In this document: positions 45,607-58,191 of the stretch, one piece after another
How the letters are laid out: every line of letters begins with the position of its first letter
Numbering within the stretch: position 1 is the stretch's first letter
Assembly (NCBI GenBank): GCA_006538405.1
Contig: BJKQ01000005.1
Span: forward strand, 2,418,001-2,482,000
Source of the DNA: Hansfordia pulvinata
Lineage: Eukaryota; Ascomycota; Sordariomycetes; Xylariales
Reading direction: 5' to 3'
DNA length: 64,000 bases
Notes under the pieces: model-generated
What the model was told of the DNA's origin: nothing
The model's database searches: none
Seen by the model: the letters and a program-made list of their open reading frames with translations, nothing else
Made by a program: the position numbers and the translations under genes

Positions 45607-48600
45607 GTCTTGACAGGGAAACGAAGTTATGGCGGGAAAATACGATCAACGGGGAAAAACTATCACCGAAACTACCAACAGGTAGCTGATATGGTGTTGC
45701 TTCACACTCATTTCAACGCGGGAGGGGAACAGAAATCATACATCAAAACCAAAAAAAAAAGGCAGAGAGGGAAAAAAGGAATAGACGTTAGACTTGGACA
45801 TTAAACATAGATGATAGACATTACACAAAGAAACCCGATCTGTTTGACTTCCAGGATACGGTTAACCGAACATTAGGCCGGAAGAGTCCACTCTCTATCT
45901 CACCCTTGTTAGTGCAAATCATATTTCAAGGGGGCTCCCGGTCCTGGCCTCGATTGCTTGTCTGCGATGCACTCTTGGGCCGATCTGAGATGAGGCCCAC
46001 TATAAGTAATAGCGAGTGTTTTCGGGTTGGAGTACACCATGTCCTTCCGGATCTCTCGAGTACCGAGCCTGATTTAAGGTGCTGTGGTTAGGGCTTTGGT
46101 TGATGACTTACCGTGAGCAAACAATATGATCATTGATGATCGCGGGGGCTTAACGGCTTGAGAGGACGGAAGAGTAGGGCATCTACTTATACGCATGGGA
46201 AGCCATAGCATGCTGGACTTTTACTCTTCATCTTCCCGCGATAGATGATCCGAGCGGCCTGTAAACCTGCAAGTACTGTGATGCCCCGTGCCCCAAAGTC
46301 TATCGGTTAAAATTTCGCAAGTCTCATGATGAGAGGCCCGGATATTCAGCGTGTGGCTTGTCCCAGGGGGTCAGTTAGCCGCAAAATGAAGTGCTATAGG
46401 GGGCGTGACGTGACGGTGCAGTGTCTGCTGTGATGGTTTCACCCTCATCCCGAGTATTCGTGCGAATAGTCTGCACACGGGTCTTCACTGCCAGTGTTAC
46501 AGGTACTGTGTACGCGTCATGTCATCATGTGCTTGTGCCGGGGGGACCCTCGCAGGGAGTGAAGCGAAGCGGCCCGAGCAACTGCATACTCGAACTGGAT
46601 TAGCACCACGGCCCGAAAACATCAGGTCCCCGTTTTCGTTGCTGCCAGCCGGGATCCAACCGTCGACAACTGGGAGAGCCAGCCTGATCGGCTCACGGGC
46701 CTGCTCATACCCGCACCGAGGGCCCGCACCCGTGGTTTCCGCTGCGCGGACCCAGGCGTAGATCGACGAATGAGCTGCTTGAGGGAAGCTGCTCGAAAAG
46801 CTGGGTGATTGGTTGCTATTGGAGCTCGTGGGATGAACTATGTCTACGAATGTTCAGTGTTATGGTCAAATATGTCGTACTTTTGCCCGAATTGTATGAA
46901 CTCCTTTTTTTTTCTTGCCAGAATCGACACGCACGAGGTGATGTGTTGCTGATCGTCTATGAGAACGCAAGATACGTATGTGAATGATCGTTCCGTGCTA
47001 TTCCTGTCGTTATTATTCGAGGTTGGAACCTGTCAGTCCGTCTGCGTACGGATAGAAGGTGTTGTGGTACGAAATTTGCAGGATCTAGCGGCGATGCACT
47101 GCAGACCTAGAAGCCGCGTCGGCCATGAATTTCCAAGGAGTCGTCAAGAACAGAGGGGGTGACTTCCCCACTTCTCCGCGCATCCAGCGCGTTGATCATC
47201 GTCACCGACAACTCTATGGCCGTTCCAGGGCGGCTTATTCTACAGCGCGACTTGCGTAGCAACCGGATGGGTGCGGTCCTCTTTTACAGGCATACGCAAA
47301 TTGGAGTTGGACTGTGGACATGAACAGCGCGGGAGGCAAGCTGAGAAGGAGTGTTCGCACCAGACTGTGTGCTGAGCATGGGTGAGTGCGAACTGGCAGT
47401 CGATATCGTAGCTGACAAAAGACCCCACCAGATTGGCAGGCCGGAAACACTCAGGGGTCGTCTTGCTTCCCGGGGTTCTCTCAGGTTATTAGCCCGTACT
47501 ACGAGTACTCGTGCGTGCAAGGAAATGTGAGGGGCATGGCTCGGAAGTGAAGAGACCCGGGCTATGGGTGCCCCAAAGCCACGTGCAGCTGCCCCCCCGT
47601 CATTTCCTATCACCGGACGAGGACTCGTACTCCGTATGGCTTTGTCTAGGATGTGGCGAGCTGGCTTGAGCTGTGTGGGGGGTGAAAACTGCAACAGATA
47701 AACAAGGTCCTCGCCGCCGGACGGCAATCTGCCTAGATGCTCGGTCTCGATGGGAAGCATGGCCATGGAGGATCTGGAATCTGGAAAATCTCCGAATGTA
47801 AAGAAGAAGAAAGGGAGAAAAAACAAACACAGGCTCAAAGCATACAACAGATCGTTGGCGTTCTCCACAGAAGCCGTGGTTGTTCTGCCGAGAAGGAAAG
47901 ATGGGACGGAAAAGAGGCACCCACGCGTGGTCGCTCCCCGCAGTGCGAGGAACGAACCCGCTGCCCACCCACCAATGCCCAGAGGCATTGTGAAGATGAC
48001 GACTCGGGAGCATGGGAAAAGATGGGGTGGACCACTGGACTACGATTAGTGGCAACTTGCAAAGATGTCATGAGGTAGTAGCCGTTTTGAGGGCAGCAGA
48101 GCGCCGGCTGTGATGATACCCGCGCGGGAACAACGACATCTTTATTAGCAGCCGTGGCTTTTTTCTTCTTTTTTTACACACTGTCGTACCTAGCTGGAAG
48201 CATCTTCAGCTTCGCGTCGTTAGAGTGGAAGCCACGTGACCAGGGACGAAGTGATTGCCGTTTTGGTACAGGCGGGCCGGACGTGGTACTCGTATCAGTC
48301 TGGGCCAGGCCCCGCGGTCCCCCCCTTTCCAGCGCGTCGGGGCTACCAACTCGCCTTGGACTCACTTCGATACCCGTACTAGGCGCTACGGGTGGTGGGG
48401 TCGGTGCTAAGAATCGAGTCTAACGGGGGAGTTAGCGGCGCCTGCCAGCCCGGTGGTGTGCGCTAACCCGTATCCATGCAAGAAGCGGCATCCACAGCAT
48501 CGCGAAGAGCAAGTGGAAGCCGCCGCCGGCCACCTCTGGGCTTCTGTACCTAACGTTTACGTTTACGAGTACCTACGCGTACGTGCCTGCTTGACCCAAG

Positions 48601-49234
48601 TCATAGTGTCAATCTGGGGAGGAGCGAGCTGCTAGCCGAGAAGGGGCCCTGTGTCGTGGGCGGGACGGCAAGTACGGTTAGTTGATGTACTTGCCTTGTG
48701 TATGGGCACAGCCTACTTCGTTCGAGTATCTGCGCCGTTGGCATCACGCAACGCAAGCGTGAAGACGGAAGTGACGAGGGGAGCGCTTGGGCCTACGACC
48801 ACTCGTACTCGCCCACTCACCCACTCCCACTTCCAATGGTGAACCCACGAGTGTAGTGGGCCTTTCTTCGTCAACCGCCCCCCGTCCCTGTCCCTGGGCA
48901 GATCCCTCTTCAGATCCGATGGCCGATGCTTCCCCCTTGTTTGGACCGAGTCGTGGTATGACTCGCTGCGGCGGGTGTAAGCCCAGACAGAGCCTCACAG
49001 ACAGCCGACCGATACATCTACATCCACGGACGCGTACATACATGTATCCGGCAACCCCGTCTCTACCGGATGCCGGATCTCGGCCTCCCTCGCGAATGCC
49101 CTCACCACCATCGCCGACACACCAACTCGCCTTCCCGCTCTCACACCATCTCCGCAGTCACAGAGAGATTTAACGGCCGCTCACCCATGGTCTCCAACCG
49201 TGGCGCGAGCCGCGCCCAACGACAACTCTGAAGG
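45607..49234. other. Intergenic region
   Basis: No supported gene. Motif copies lie at about 47500, 48287 and 48565. A 234-codon minus ORF at 47.3-48.0 kb and a basic 99-codon plus ORF at 47750 overlap on opposite strands, and neither shows family features. Confidence 0.5.
47500..47512. repeat. Palindromic form of the dispersed motif (ACGAGTACTCGT)
   Basis: This is the second copy of the 12-bp palindrome ACGAGTACTCGT. Confidence 0.85.
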
Positions 49235-51254
49235 ATGAAGACGCCCACCTGGCTCTCCGGCCTTCTCGCGGCTCGCCTCGTCACCTGCGCCCTGCCCGGC
49301 GCCTCCATCGTCGACCCCCTGCTTGATGGCGTCAAAAGCACCGGCCCGGGCCTGGTGCACGCCACCCTCGGCGTCGTAGGCGGCGTCCTCGGCGTCGACG
49401 AGGAGTTCGACTACGTCGTCGTCGGCGGTGGCACCGCCGGCAACACGCTTGGCTACCGGCTCGCCGAGGCTGGACATTCGGTTGCCATCATCGAGGCCGG
49501 CGCGTCGTACGAGATCGGCAAGCCCGTCCTCGGCAGCACGCCCCTGGGCTCCATCCTCGGCGTCGGCACGAACCCCATCGACACGAACCCGCTGGTCGAC
49601 TGGGGCTTCGTCACGGAGCCCCAGGCCGGCGTCGGCGGCCGCCAGCTGCATATCCTCCAGGGCCGCTGCCTCGGCGGCTCCTCCGCCGTCAACCTCATGG
49701 TCTACCAGCGCTCCACCCGCGGCTCCTTCGACAAGTGGGCGACCGAAGTCGCCGACGACTCCTGGCGCTTTGATTCTCTGTTGCCCTTCTTCAAGAAGAG
49801 CGTCGACTTCGCGCCCCCGGACGGGTCCAAGAGGCTCGCCAATGCCACCACTATCTACCACGACTCGGACTTTGCGCCCCCGGGCCAGGGCGGCAAGGTC
49901 CACGTCACCTACTCCAACTGGGTCAACATCATGTCTACCTTCGTCGCCAAGGCTCTTGACGGCATGGGCATCGATGTCAATGGCGACTTTGAGCGCGGCT
50001 CCCTCTTCGGCTGGTTCTACGGCCAGGCCACCCTCAACCCTAAGACGCAGGCCCGCAGCTCCTCGGCCGACTACGTCTACGCCGCCCGCGACGACCGCAT
50101 GATCAATCTCAAGGTCTTTGAGGCCTCGATGGTCCAGAGGGTGCTCATCGACGATGACAAGAAGGCCACGGGCGTCGAGGTGGCCACGTCTCTCGGCGGC
50201 CCCAAGTACACCATCAAAGCCCGACGCGAGGTCGTCGTCTCCGCCGGCGCCTTCCACTCGCCCCAGCTGCTCATGCTTTCCGGCGTCGGCCCCGCCGACA
50301 CCCTCCGCCAGTTCGATATCCCCGTCGTCTCCGACCTGCCCGGTGTCGGCCAGAACATGCACGACCACACCCAGGTTTCCATCACCCAGCTCTCGACCGT
50401 CACCACCGCCGGCTCCATCCTCGTCAAGCCGCTGCAGCTCGCGAAGGCCCTCAAAGACTACATTGTCGACCAGAGCGGGCCCTTCACCTCCAACCTTGCC
50501 GACCTCATCGCTTGGGAATCCCTCAAGGGTAAAGCCGACCTGTCCCCAGCACCCGCGCTGCCCTCGACGAGTACCCGGACGACTGGCCCGAACATGAGCT
50601 CTACACCGCTGGGGGCTACATTGGCGACTTTTCCGTTCCTGTCCTCCAGCAGCCCCTCAATGGCAAAAACTACGCCTCCACCGTTGGCGTCAACCTGAAG
50701 CCCCTGTCAAGGGGCAACGTCACCATCGCCAGCACCAACCCCTTTGACAAGCCCCTCGTAAACCCCAACTGGCTCCTCCACCCAGGTGACCGCGAGGTAG
50801 CCCTGGCTATTTGTAAGTGGGAATCCAGAATGAGACGATCAGCACGCCATCGTCGCGGTATATTGAGAAGGCAAGAAATACTAACAACTCGCTTGCCACC
50901 ACCAGACCGCCGCCACCGCCAGATCTGGGACACTCCCGTCCTGCGCAGCATCCGCGAGGAGCCTATTGCCGAGTCCGAGGTGTACCCGGGCGCCGACAAA
51001 TCCTCAGACGAGGATTTGAACGAAGTTTTGACCAAGAGCCTGAGCTCCGTTCTGCACTACTCGTGCACCTGCAAGATGGGCCGCGACGGCGACGACATGG
51101 CCGTCCTCGACTCGCGCGCACGGGTTAGGGGTGTCAAGAACCTTCGGGTCGTCGACGCCAGCGCCATGCCCTTCCTGCCCCCGGACACCCCCAGAGCGCA
51201 ATCTACGCCATGGCCGAGAAGATTGCCGACGACATCCTGAAAAGCTCGAGCTGA
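49235..51254 (+). CDS. Secreted GMC-family oxidoreductase, two frameshifts as given
   Basis: This is a flavoenzyme of the glucose-methanol-choline family with a signal peptide (about residues 1-24). EFDYVVVGGGTAGNTLGYRL is the Rossmann motif that binds the ADP part of FAD (Gly64, 66 and 69). GRCLGGSSAVNLMVYQR and GAFHSPQLLMLSGVGP are the two GMC signatures. Substrate, probably an alcohol or aldehyde, cannot be predicted. Exon 1 begins at 49235. A 93-nt intron at 50813-50905 (GTAAGT, ACTAAC, CAG, phase 1) separates the last exon. Two apparent 1-nt losses occur. One is at the C4 run 50544-50547, after which the frame continues with ALDEYPDDWPEHELY. The other is at G51183-51184, which displaces the PPGHPQS segment containing the catalytic His. 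With both compensated the frame ends at TGA 51252-51254. Uncompensated, the ORF from 49235 stops near 50698. Either a recent pseudogene or sequencing errors; I favour errors. Confidence 0.8.
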
Positions 51255-54200
51255 AATGAGAAGACTCGTTGAGCCGAGTTGATGAGGGAGAGGACAGACT
51301 TACGATTAAGGGCGTCAGTCGGCTTTCACGGCTAGATGAATTGAGGCGACCGGTTTCCGATGAAAAGATCCACCTTTCTCGTTTAACGCACATAAGAAAG
51401 AAGAAAAGAACAAGACAACCCGTCATAATACAGACATGCTTCCAATTTACTAGGGTATATACATTTACTTCTTGCACAATGCAATAATTGGGGACCTCGC
51501 ACGGCCCCTTTCGACGGAATCCTTCAGCAGTTATATTATACGATGATATGACTAGTATACTTGAGCTCTCAGGCTCTTCAAAAATCGAAACTCTTGAGTG
51601 TTGACTTCTCCGCTGACCTGTCATAGTTTCCATTCTCTGCATCTTCGTGGGGCGGCGTGAATGATCCACCCTTGCACGGACATTTAGGCTAACAGGGATT
51701 CTAGCTATCAACCTCGGCTTTTCCTTCCCCCTTGCTACAGGCGTGCCGTGGGGTACGAAGGCTTGGGCACCCTGTCTTGTCGCCTCCCTCTTTCAAACCA
51801 CCCGCCACCCGCTTCTGCTTATTCAGTACCACGCGTTTCCTATGGGCGCCACGGCGTGGGGATGAGCATCGCGGGTCATTCCAGGGGCCAGGGCTAAATA
51901 GTCCCTGGGTCTTCGAGGGAACACAGGAGGGTTCCGAAATGGACTCCGAGACTTCCGCAAACTCAGTGCTTCAATGCGTCCTTGTCAATGAACGGAACCC
52001 AGCCATCGATACCAGCTCTGATGGTGTCTACGCTGGTGGCAACTTCAGAAAGAAATTCCAGCTTTTCGATGCAGGGACTGTACGGTTTGATCGCGGCTAG
52101 CAAGCTTCATTCACGACGCAACCCTCGGAAGGCGAGTCCGAAAGAAATACCGGCGAAGCAACCTGGAGGGCCGAAGGGGCTAACTCCAAAGGAGCTGTGA
52201 GGTTGTGATGAAAGAAGGGCGAAGCAGGGGTCTGGGCGCCTGCCTGGAGTGGACACTGATACTTATCTCCTCACGGAGCATCGAGGACAGAACCTGACCT
52301 AATGGCCGAGGACTTCGGCTTTAACGACCTATTCGTACAGTACCTCTTCCCCTACTCTCCGACTGCAGTCGGCGCGCGGACTGATGCGAGCAGGGGAAGC
52401 AGATTGCGCGTGGCGGGAGTCGATTAGGACGGATCAGGTGTTCTGCCCGGGCCCGCCGCCCCGGCGCCTCCGAGTCGCAAGGTCGTGCGCGCCGTCTCGC
52501 CACCGGGTGTGATCGTCTCCTGTCCATCTTGAAATGATCTGACCAGGGATGAATCAGCAGCATTGTCTCGTAATCGAGCGTCGGGCCCAGTCATTCTGGT
52601 CTTTCCGCCACGACATGGGCGAATGTGGTCGTTCTAGAGACAGCACCAATCGTGGCACAGTCTGTAGTCAGCGAGGCAGAGACAAGATTGCCCCGTCCCC
52701 GCTGTCACGGAAGGTGAAGCCCCGTGTCTGCGACTTGGTCGGTGGCTCTCTGTTCGAACCCGGACTGTGTCAATGAAGGATTCAGCCGTTGCTGAGGGTC
52801 AGCGACGGCCGGCGAACTTGAACGTAATTATGCCGCCTCGCAGTACTGCAAGCCTCATGTGTCGCCAGGCACAGCTCTCTCATGAGTCATGCGCGCGGTG
52901 GACTTGACTCGGCGTTCAGCAACGTGGAATCTTGCCCCCCCCGCCCCCCTTCCCCGGGCCCCTCGCCCTCCAGGCAGCCGGGCAGCCCTATGTGTTCATT
53001 GTCTTGTGGCCATCTCGGGCACGAGCCCCGCATGGAGACGAGGGGGTGGCTATGGCGTGTTGGGCTTGGGGCAAAACTCGCGATATTTCATCGGCAAGCA
53101 GGCAAGAGCTAAAGGAGGGGACCCCCCCTCCCCACCAAGAGGGGGTCATTAACGTCTTCGGAGAAAGCGACAACCTTTGCCCCAACAAGATGGCGCAAGC
53201 CGTGACTAGTTAGTGGCGAACAAGACGAGCATCGGAACGCGCGCTGCGAGAGATATCCCTGCCTCAATGCCTCAGGGCCTCTTCCAAGTGGCCCGGTTTG
53301 CTCGGATCGTGATGGCGATATAAGGGACCGGACGCGGCGAGGTTGCAATCTGCGTTGCTCAATCCTGGACGGCAGGCGGTGCACCTTATCGCCTCCCGTG
53401 GACTCTGGACTCTGGAGAGCGTCCACAATGCGACATTGCTGGATGGAGTCGACTCAAGAGTAAAGTCCGTTGCTTGTATACCCTACGCACAGACCGCACC
53501 GGGCCGGCACTCAAGTTCAAGTTGCTTACACAGGCCGTCCAGGAGTCCCGGGGCATAACCCACTGCACAGAGATCTTACATCATCTGGGATGCCATGGCA
53601 GGGGCCTTGCTAGACTGAGTGGTCACATGACTTGGGAACCGTGTCTTCGAGCACACATCCCGTTGGCCAAGGAGCTGGAAGTTTCCTCAAAGGGAAAAAA
53701 ACCCCGACATGCCACGCGGGCGCTCCGGTTCCTCTCTCTCCAGTGGCTTTCCCGTCGATGTGAGATGTTGAACTCATGACGACTGACCAGTGACGAGGGC
53801 CTTGGTTGCGCAGCTGGATGCAGGACCCCTGCAGCGTTTCAGTCTGGGCCCTCCGCGCGGCGCCGAGTTGTCCGCAGCTGAAGCCTGGGAGGCCGGGTAT
53901 GAGGTATATCGGAGGCTGGAGCCTACCAAATCGACCAGGAGGCGAGTGGCGTGGCGTGGCTGGGCTGGGACTCGATCACGCGGGGTATCTGCCTCGACGA
54001 GGTCTCCATCATCAATCAGCGATCGAAGGCGAAAAAGCATGCCGCCGAACCGCTGCCGAGGGGCGTGGCCGCGCAATGCCGGCATCCGAGAGATGTAGTG
54101 CAATGGGCACGTTGGGTCAAGTGGGCTCTTGAGGAGTGAGTTAAGTCGTTTTGCCTCTGTCGCCTGCTGGAACGGGAAGCTCTCCAGAGTCCTGATAGTA

Positions 54201-54482
54201 ACGCAGCCGGGGGTGCCGCGGCCAAGGTGAGCTCTTTACAGAGTCAACTACCACGTGTGATGCGGGTCTCTGCGAATATGAGAAGCGTCGCTTGTAAGCC
54301 CTCCCTCACATGGACAAAAGAGAATTACTCATCAGCATCGAACGCCTCGTCCTTCTCCCCTAACATCCTACGCACCTATTCCCTACCTACGGCATCTAAA
54401 CTGTTGAGCATTCGACAGACGGAAACGTTTATTTCTGTTCCTTCAATTTCATTTAGAAGAAGCGCGAGAGCAGTCCACGACA
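51255..54482. other. Intergenic region
   Basis: No supported gene. A 53-codon stretch from the ATG at 51940 has normal composition but no continuation. A B-box-like GTTCGAACCC near 52752 lacks tRNA stems. The TACTCGTA motif was not seen here. Confidence 0.5.
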
Positions 54483-54808
54483 ATGCAGCTCTCTCTGTTC
54501 CTTGCCCTGCTGAGCGCCGCCCAAACCATCACCGGCGTCCCGATCGCCGCCGACGCAGACAAGACGCCTGTAAGTTTTGATAAAAAAGCGCCTTCTTCCC
54601 CTTTCGCGGCTCCCGTGTCGTGCAACTTTGCGACTGGGCTCTGAAAGAGCTTTTTTCACGGGCTAACACCGAACGGCAGGTCCTCGAGCCCAGAGGCTGC
54701 GTGTCTCAGGCGTTTGTCTGCGCGGCGCATTGCGCCGCTACGCATGGGACCGGCTCAACCAACTACGCCCCCTGCTACAACGAATGTATGACGGCGGCGG
54801 GCTGTTGA
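54483..54808 (+). CDS. Small secreted six-cysteine protein
   Basis: Two exons (54483-54569 and 54680-54808) encode 71 residues. The 110-nt intron has GTAAGT, a GCTAAC branch 12-17 nt before the acceptor, and CAG, and is phase 0. Residues 1-18 form a signal peptide (MQLSLFLALLSAAQTITG). A short linker (VPIAADADKTPVLEPR) follows, and then all six cysteines fall in the last 36 residues. The spacing is C-x6-C-x3-C-x13-C-x3-C-x5-C. The paired CxxxC motifs recall helical-hairpin folds such as alpha-hairpinins, with one additional outer pair. That comparison is an inference from spacing only. The size, secretion signal and even cysteine count make it a typical candidate effector or antimicrobial peptide of a fungus. 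I know of no named family. It was found by joining two short frames, so the intron should be confirmed by RNA. Confidence 0.7.
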
Positions 54809-57800
54809 TCTGGCGCTACTACAGTCGGAGTTCACCACGGAATAATTAGGTACTCACGGGTCATGGGGAGCGACGAAAGTTGGCAGTGCTGCTGCGAACG
54901 AGAGCTGAAGGGCTCTAGGTTCATACTAGAGGGGTAGAAGGCATCCCAGGGAGTGTCCATCGCTTACGATCTTCTTATTTCCTTCATTTATGGCTCATCT
55001 ACCTATTTATGGGAGAGGATTAATCCTCAACAGTCTCTTCTTGAGCGGTAGCCCCTGATAAAGGGGGCCGGCGAGCCGTTCGCGGTCGCTACCTCGTCGG
55101 ACAGTCAGGGGGACGAGAATCTCTACTGGCGCGCGTTTTCTTTCTTCCTTCGCCCACTCAGGACTGCACGATGATATTTCGAAAACCGGTTCTCCTTGCG
55201 TTTTCTTTTCTCACGTTTGCGGCTTTCCCCGGATTGCGCAACAGCTATATAAATTGAGCATAATATTACCATATCTGTGAGTGATTGCAGCTGCACACCC
55301 GTCAGTCCACTCAATCGTGAACCGAGTCGCCGACTTGGCCGAACCTCTGTGAAAGGCAGCGCCGCGGCCGGGGTACGCTTCGCGTTTCCAGCAGCGTGTA
55401 GTGCATAGCTGGCTGACAGCCCGACAAACTAGGAATGCGTCAGCGCCCCGAGTGCAAAACCCAGGAATACTAGAAGCCGTCCGCGCCCCGGCCCTATTTC
55501 TGCGATTCTTCCGCCCAATCCTCGTCTATCACCCCTGGCGGATTCGACACGGCGGCACTCGTCAAGGATGGGCAAGAAGAAAGTGGTTGACCGAAAGACA
55601 GTTGAAGACACACCATGGAACACACCAACAGCGACGTTGACGCCCCCGCCCAAAAAAAGAACCAAAACCAGGCTTCTTCATGACATTAGGTATCTTCCAG
55701 GAGTAGTACGTCAAGTACTGGACGCTGGCGGGCAGACGGTGGGTCACGGGCATCGTCGGCAACGTGCAGGCGGGCGTCATGTACCTGTAGATGCCGGTAC
55801 TGCCCGGCCTCCTGTCTTTCGTCGTTCCGTCGTCGTCGTCCTAGGTGGCGCCGCTGCCGCTGGCCCTCATCAAACATCCCCGGGGGGGGGGCCGGGATCG
55901 CGTCCTCGTCCTTCTTCGGCTTCCTCGCCGAACAACAAGCCGCGTCCACGTCTCCACGCCCCGCGGCCCGCGGGCCATCTCGGCCGGCGCGTCCGGGGCC
56001 TCGCCACGCTGCTGCTTCTGAGGCTTCGCCAGGGCCGGGGCCGGGGCCGGAGACGAGTAGCAGAAGCAGCAGCACAGGTCCTCCCCATTGCTTGGTGGTC
56101 CTACGCCATCGTATACGGCCTTCTTCGCCACAGCGGCTAAAGCGGGACGTGGGAGCGGCGTGATCAACGAGATGGGGGTGCGAGGCGGCGCGCGCGCGCC
56201 AACGAGGCCGTCGACCCGGGCCTGGGCTGCGTAGCCAGCGGGCTCGCCAGCATGTCCCTCAAGGATGTTGACTGCTGCTGTCACTAAAGAAAAAGGGAGG
56301 CGGAGCTGAGGTATTAGTAAGTCACGTAGAGCTGCATTCGCGATGTTTCGTGCTAGGGAAGAACTTGCGACTACTTGGTCAAGTCATACCCAAGTCCTTT
56401 CCTTTTTCTTCTTTCGCCTCGTCAGAGGATAAGCACGTCCGTGAATGCTTGCTGAGTCTCTCACCTGGTTGGAGCAGAGACCTGACTTGAAGCAACCCGA
56501 GCCTCGAGGATAGAAAACTACATGCTCAAACACATTCGTTCAAAGCCGGGGTCTGGTATAGACCCGTTTCCATGTTCAAACGATGGCCTGTGTCGTCTGG
56601 TTTCTCGAGAGACCCTTGATTGCCTTCTGTCAGACGCAGTCGAATGCGCATTCGGCGAAAACGAATTCTCGACTGAGAAGAGCCACCCAGAACGCTGCAG
56701 CATGCATACGAGCAGCGGTTGCTGTTTAGGCTGCGAGTCTCAGCCGTGAGCCTCGAGGCCGCCGACTGCTGCTGAGATACCGTCCTCGGGTGGCGGGACA
56801 GCAGGAAGAGCAGGGGAATGGATGAGAGCGTCGAGCACTCGTAGAGACTGCCGATCGGCTGGCCAAAGTGGAAGACAGGGTGACCCATGCACGCTGGCAC
56901 GGCACTCGCACGGAGTGCTGCGCGGTATGGGGTACTCGCATGGATATCGTCAACGCCACCGCCTGGGCTCCAGCCTCCAGGGCACCGCCCGGATCGACAG
57001 TCTCTGGGGTGGTCTCGTTCGATCCGCAATGCAGGGCTGTCGCCACGATGTCTGTGGCTCACGCGCATTTGGCGGGAGGATCGTTGTCATGGGTCGCATC
57101 AAACTCGGACAAACACCCGTATGAGTGAATGACGGACAGGTCGAGATACTCCGCAGATCGGACGGACACGAACGTGTTGGAAGACAACGGGGGGGGCGCA
57201 AGCTCGGGGGTCTGGAACATGAACCCCGTGCACTGACTGACACAGAACACCCACGGGCACTGGCTGAGTATCTACGTATGGCCACGAGTAGTTGTCGGCT
57301 TGGTGTGAAGCGTTGCGATGTCAGCACGTTCGGGTTTCTGCTGACACGATTGGGGCATGTTGAGTGACGAAGCGTGAGTTCTCGTAGGAGTCATGTCGAG
57401 ACTGGCGTCGTGATCGACCGACATGGTAGGCGTCTTACCTAATTTAGGTACCTTTACGAGTACGGATAGGAGGTACACATACGTCTGGTGTTATTGTTTG
57501 GGCATCTATGCATATTATGCATAGTCGCATCAAGACAGGATACATATTACCATTCCCGGTGCTATGCGCTTTGCATGACTTCGTGCGCTGCCATCGCATT
57601 GCGCGGATTTACACCAGCAGGCATCACATGGCTGGCACGGGCACACCAGTGCGAGGAAGCGATGAACCCGATAGTCACATGCAATCTCATAGTCCAAACT
57701 GCACCTTGCTGCGCGACTGGTCAGACGCCAACTCGGACCAAGCACTGTACCCGAGGCATCGATGTCTGAACTTGGCAGCGGTTGGGATTCCATGGTGGAT

Positions 57801-58190
57801 GTCCCCCCCATCCTCGACTCATCAATACGACTCGAAACATGCATCTGACCGGCACGGCATTCTCAGAAAGCCCCCATGAGCCAAGAAGGGCTTTGGCCTT
57901 TACTCGTACTGGTGTGTACCCACGCTATGTGTGAAGGAAGCCTCGTGCCGCACGTCGCGAGTCGTCCTCTATCCTGAGGTATCCTTAGACCAGGGGTCAG
58001 CACGTCGTCGTGAGCCCCGCGGCGAGTCGTGGTAGCGCGTCGTGGCATGACTGGACAATAGCCGGCGCCAGCTGGGCCACGCTGCATCCTAGGATCGATC
58101 GAACTTGGCGTGCGAGCAATTGTTGCTTTCGACGACTGCCTACCTACTCGTGCTTGGCCTAGGTAGGTACCTACAAGTACTCGTACGAGT
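54809..58190. other. Intergenic region with a possible decayed gene
   Basis: No intact gene. At about 55.56-56.29 kb several frames on both strands show short coding-like stretches. One is SWKIPNVMKKPGFGSFF on the minus strand. Another is VASGLASMSLKDVDCCCH, ending at 56286 on the plus strand. This could be a relic or chance GC-rich frames. Motif copies are at about 57455 and 57903. Confidence 0.4.
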
Positions 58191-58191
58191 A
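58178..58191. repeat. 14-bp perfect palindrome of the dispersed motif
   Basis: TACTCGTACGAGTA is two overlapping motif units tail to tail. An identical 14-mer occurs at 60240-60253. Confidence 0.9.

Noticed and set aside
46600..46640. GTTCGAGT on the minus strand resembling a T loop
   Set aside because: Adjacent stem bases do not pair.
47284..48049. 234-codon minus ORF and overlapping basic 99-codon plus ORF
   Set aside because: Mutually exclusive, no signal, domain or splice support.
49181..50368. 395-codon ORF antisense to the GMC oxidoreductase
   Set aside because: Shadow frame rich in Gly, Asp, Val and Ala without recognisable motifs.
51940..52100. 53-codon coding-like stretch
   Set aside because: Normal composition but too short, no continuation across plausible splice sites and no recognisable family.
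52739..52775. B-box-like GTTCGAACCC suggesting a tRNA
   Set aside because: Flanking bases do not pair into a T stem and no A box lies upstream on either strand.
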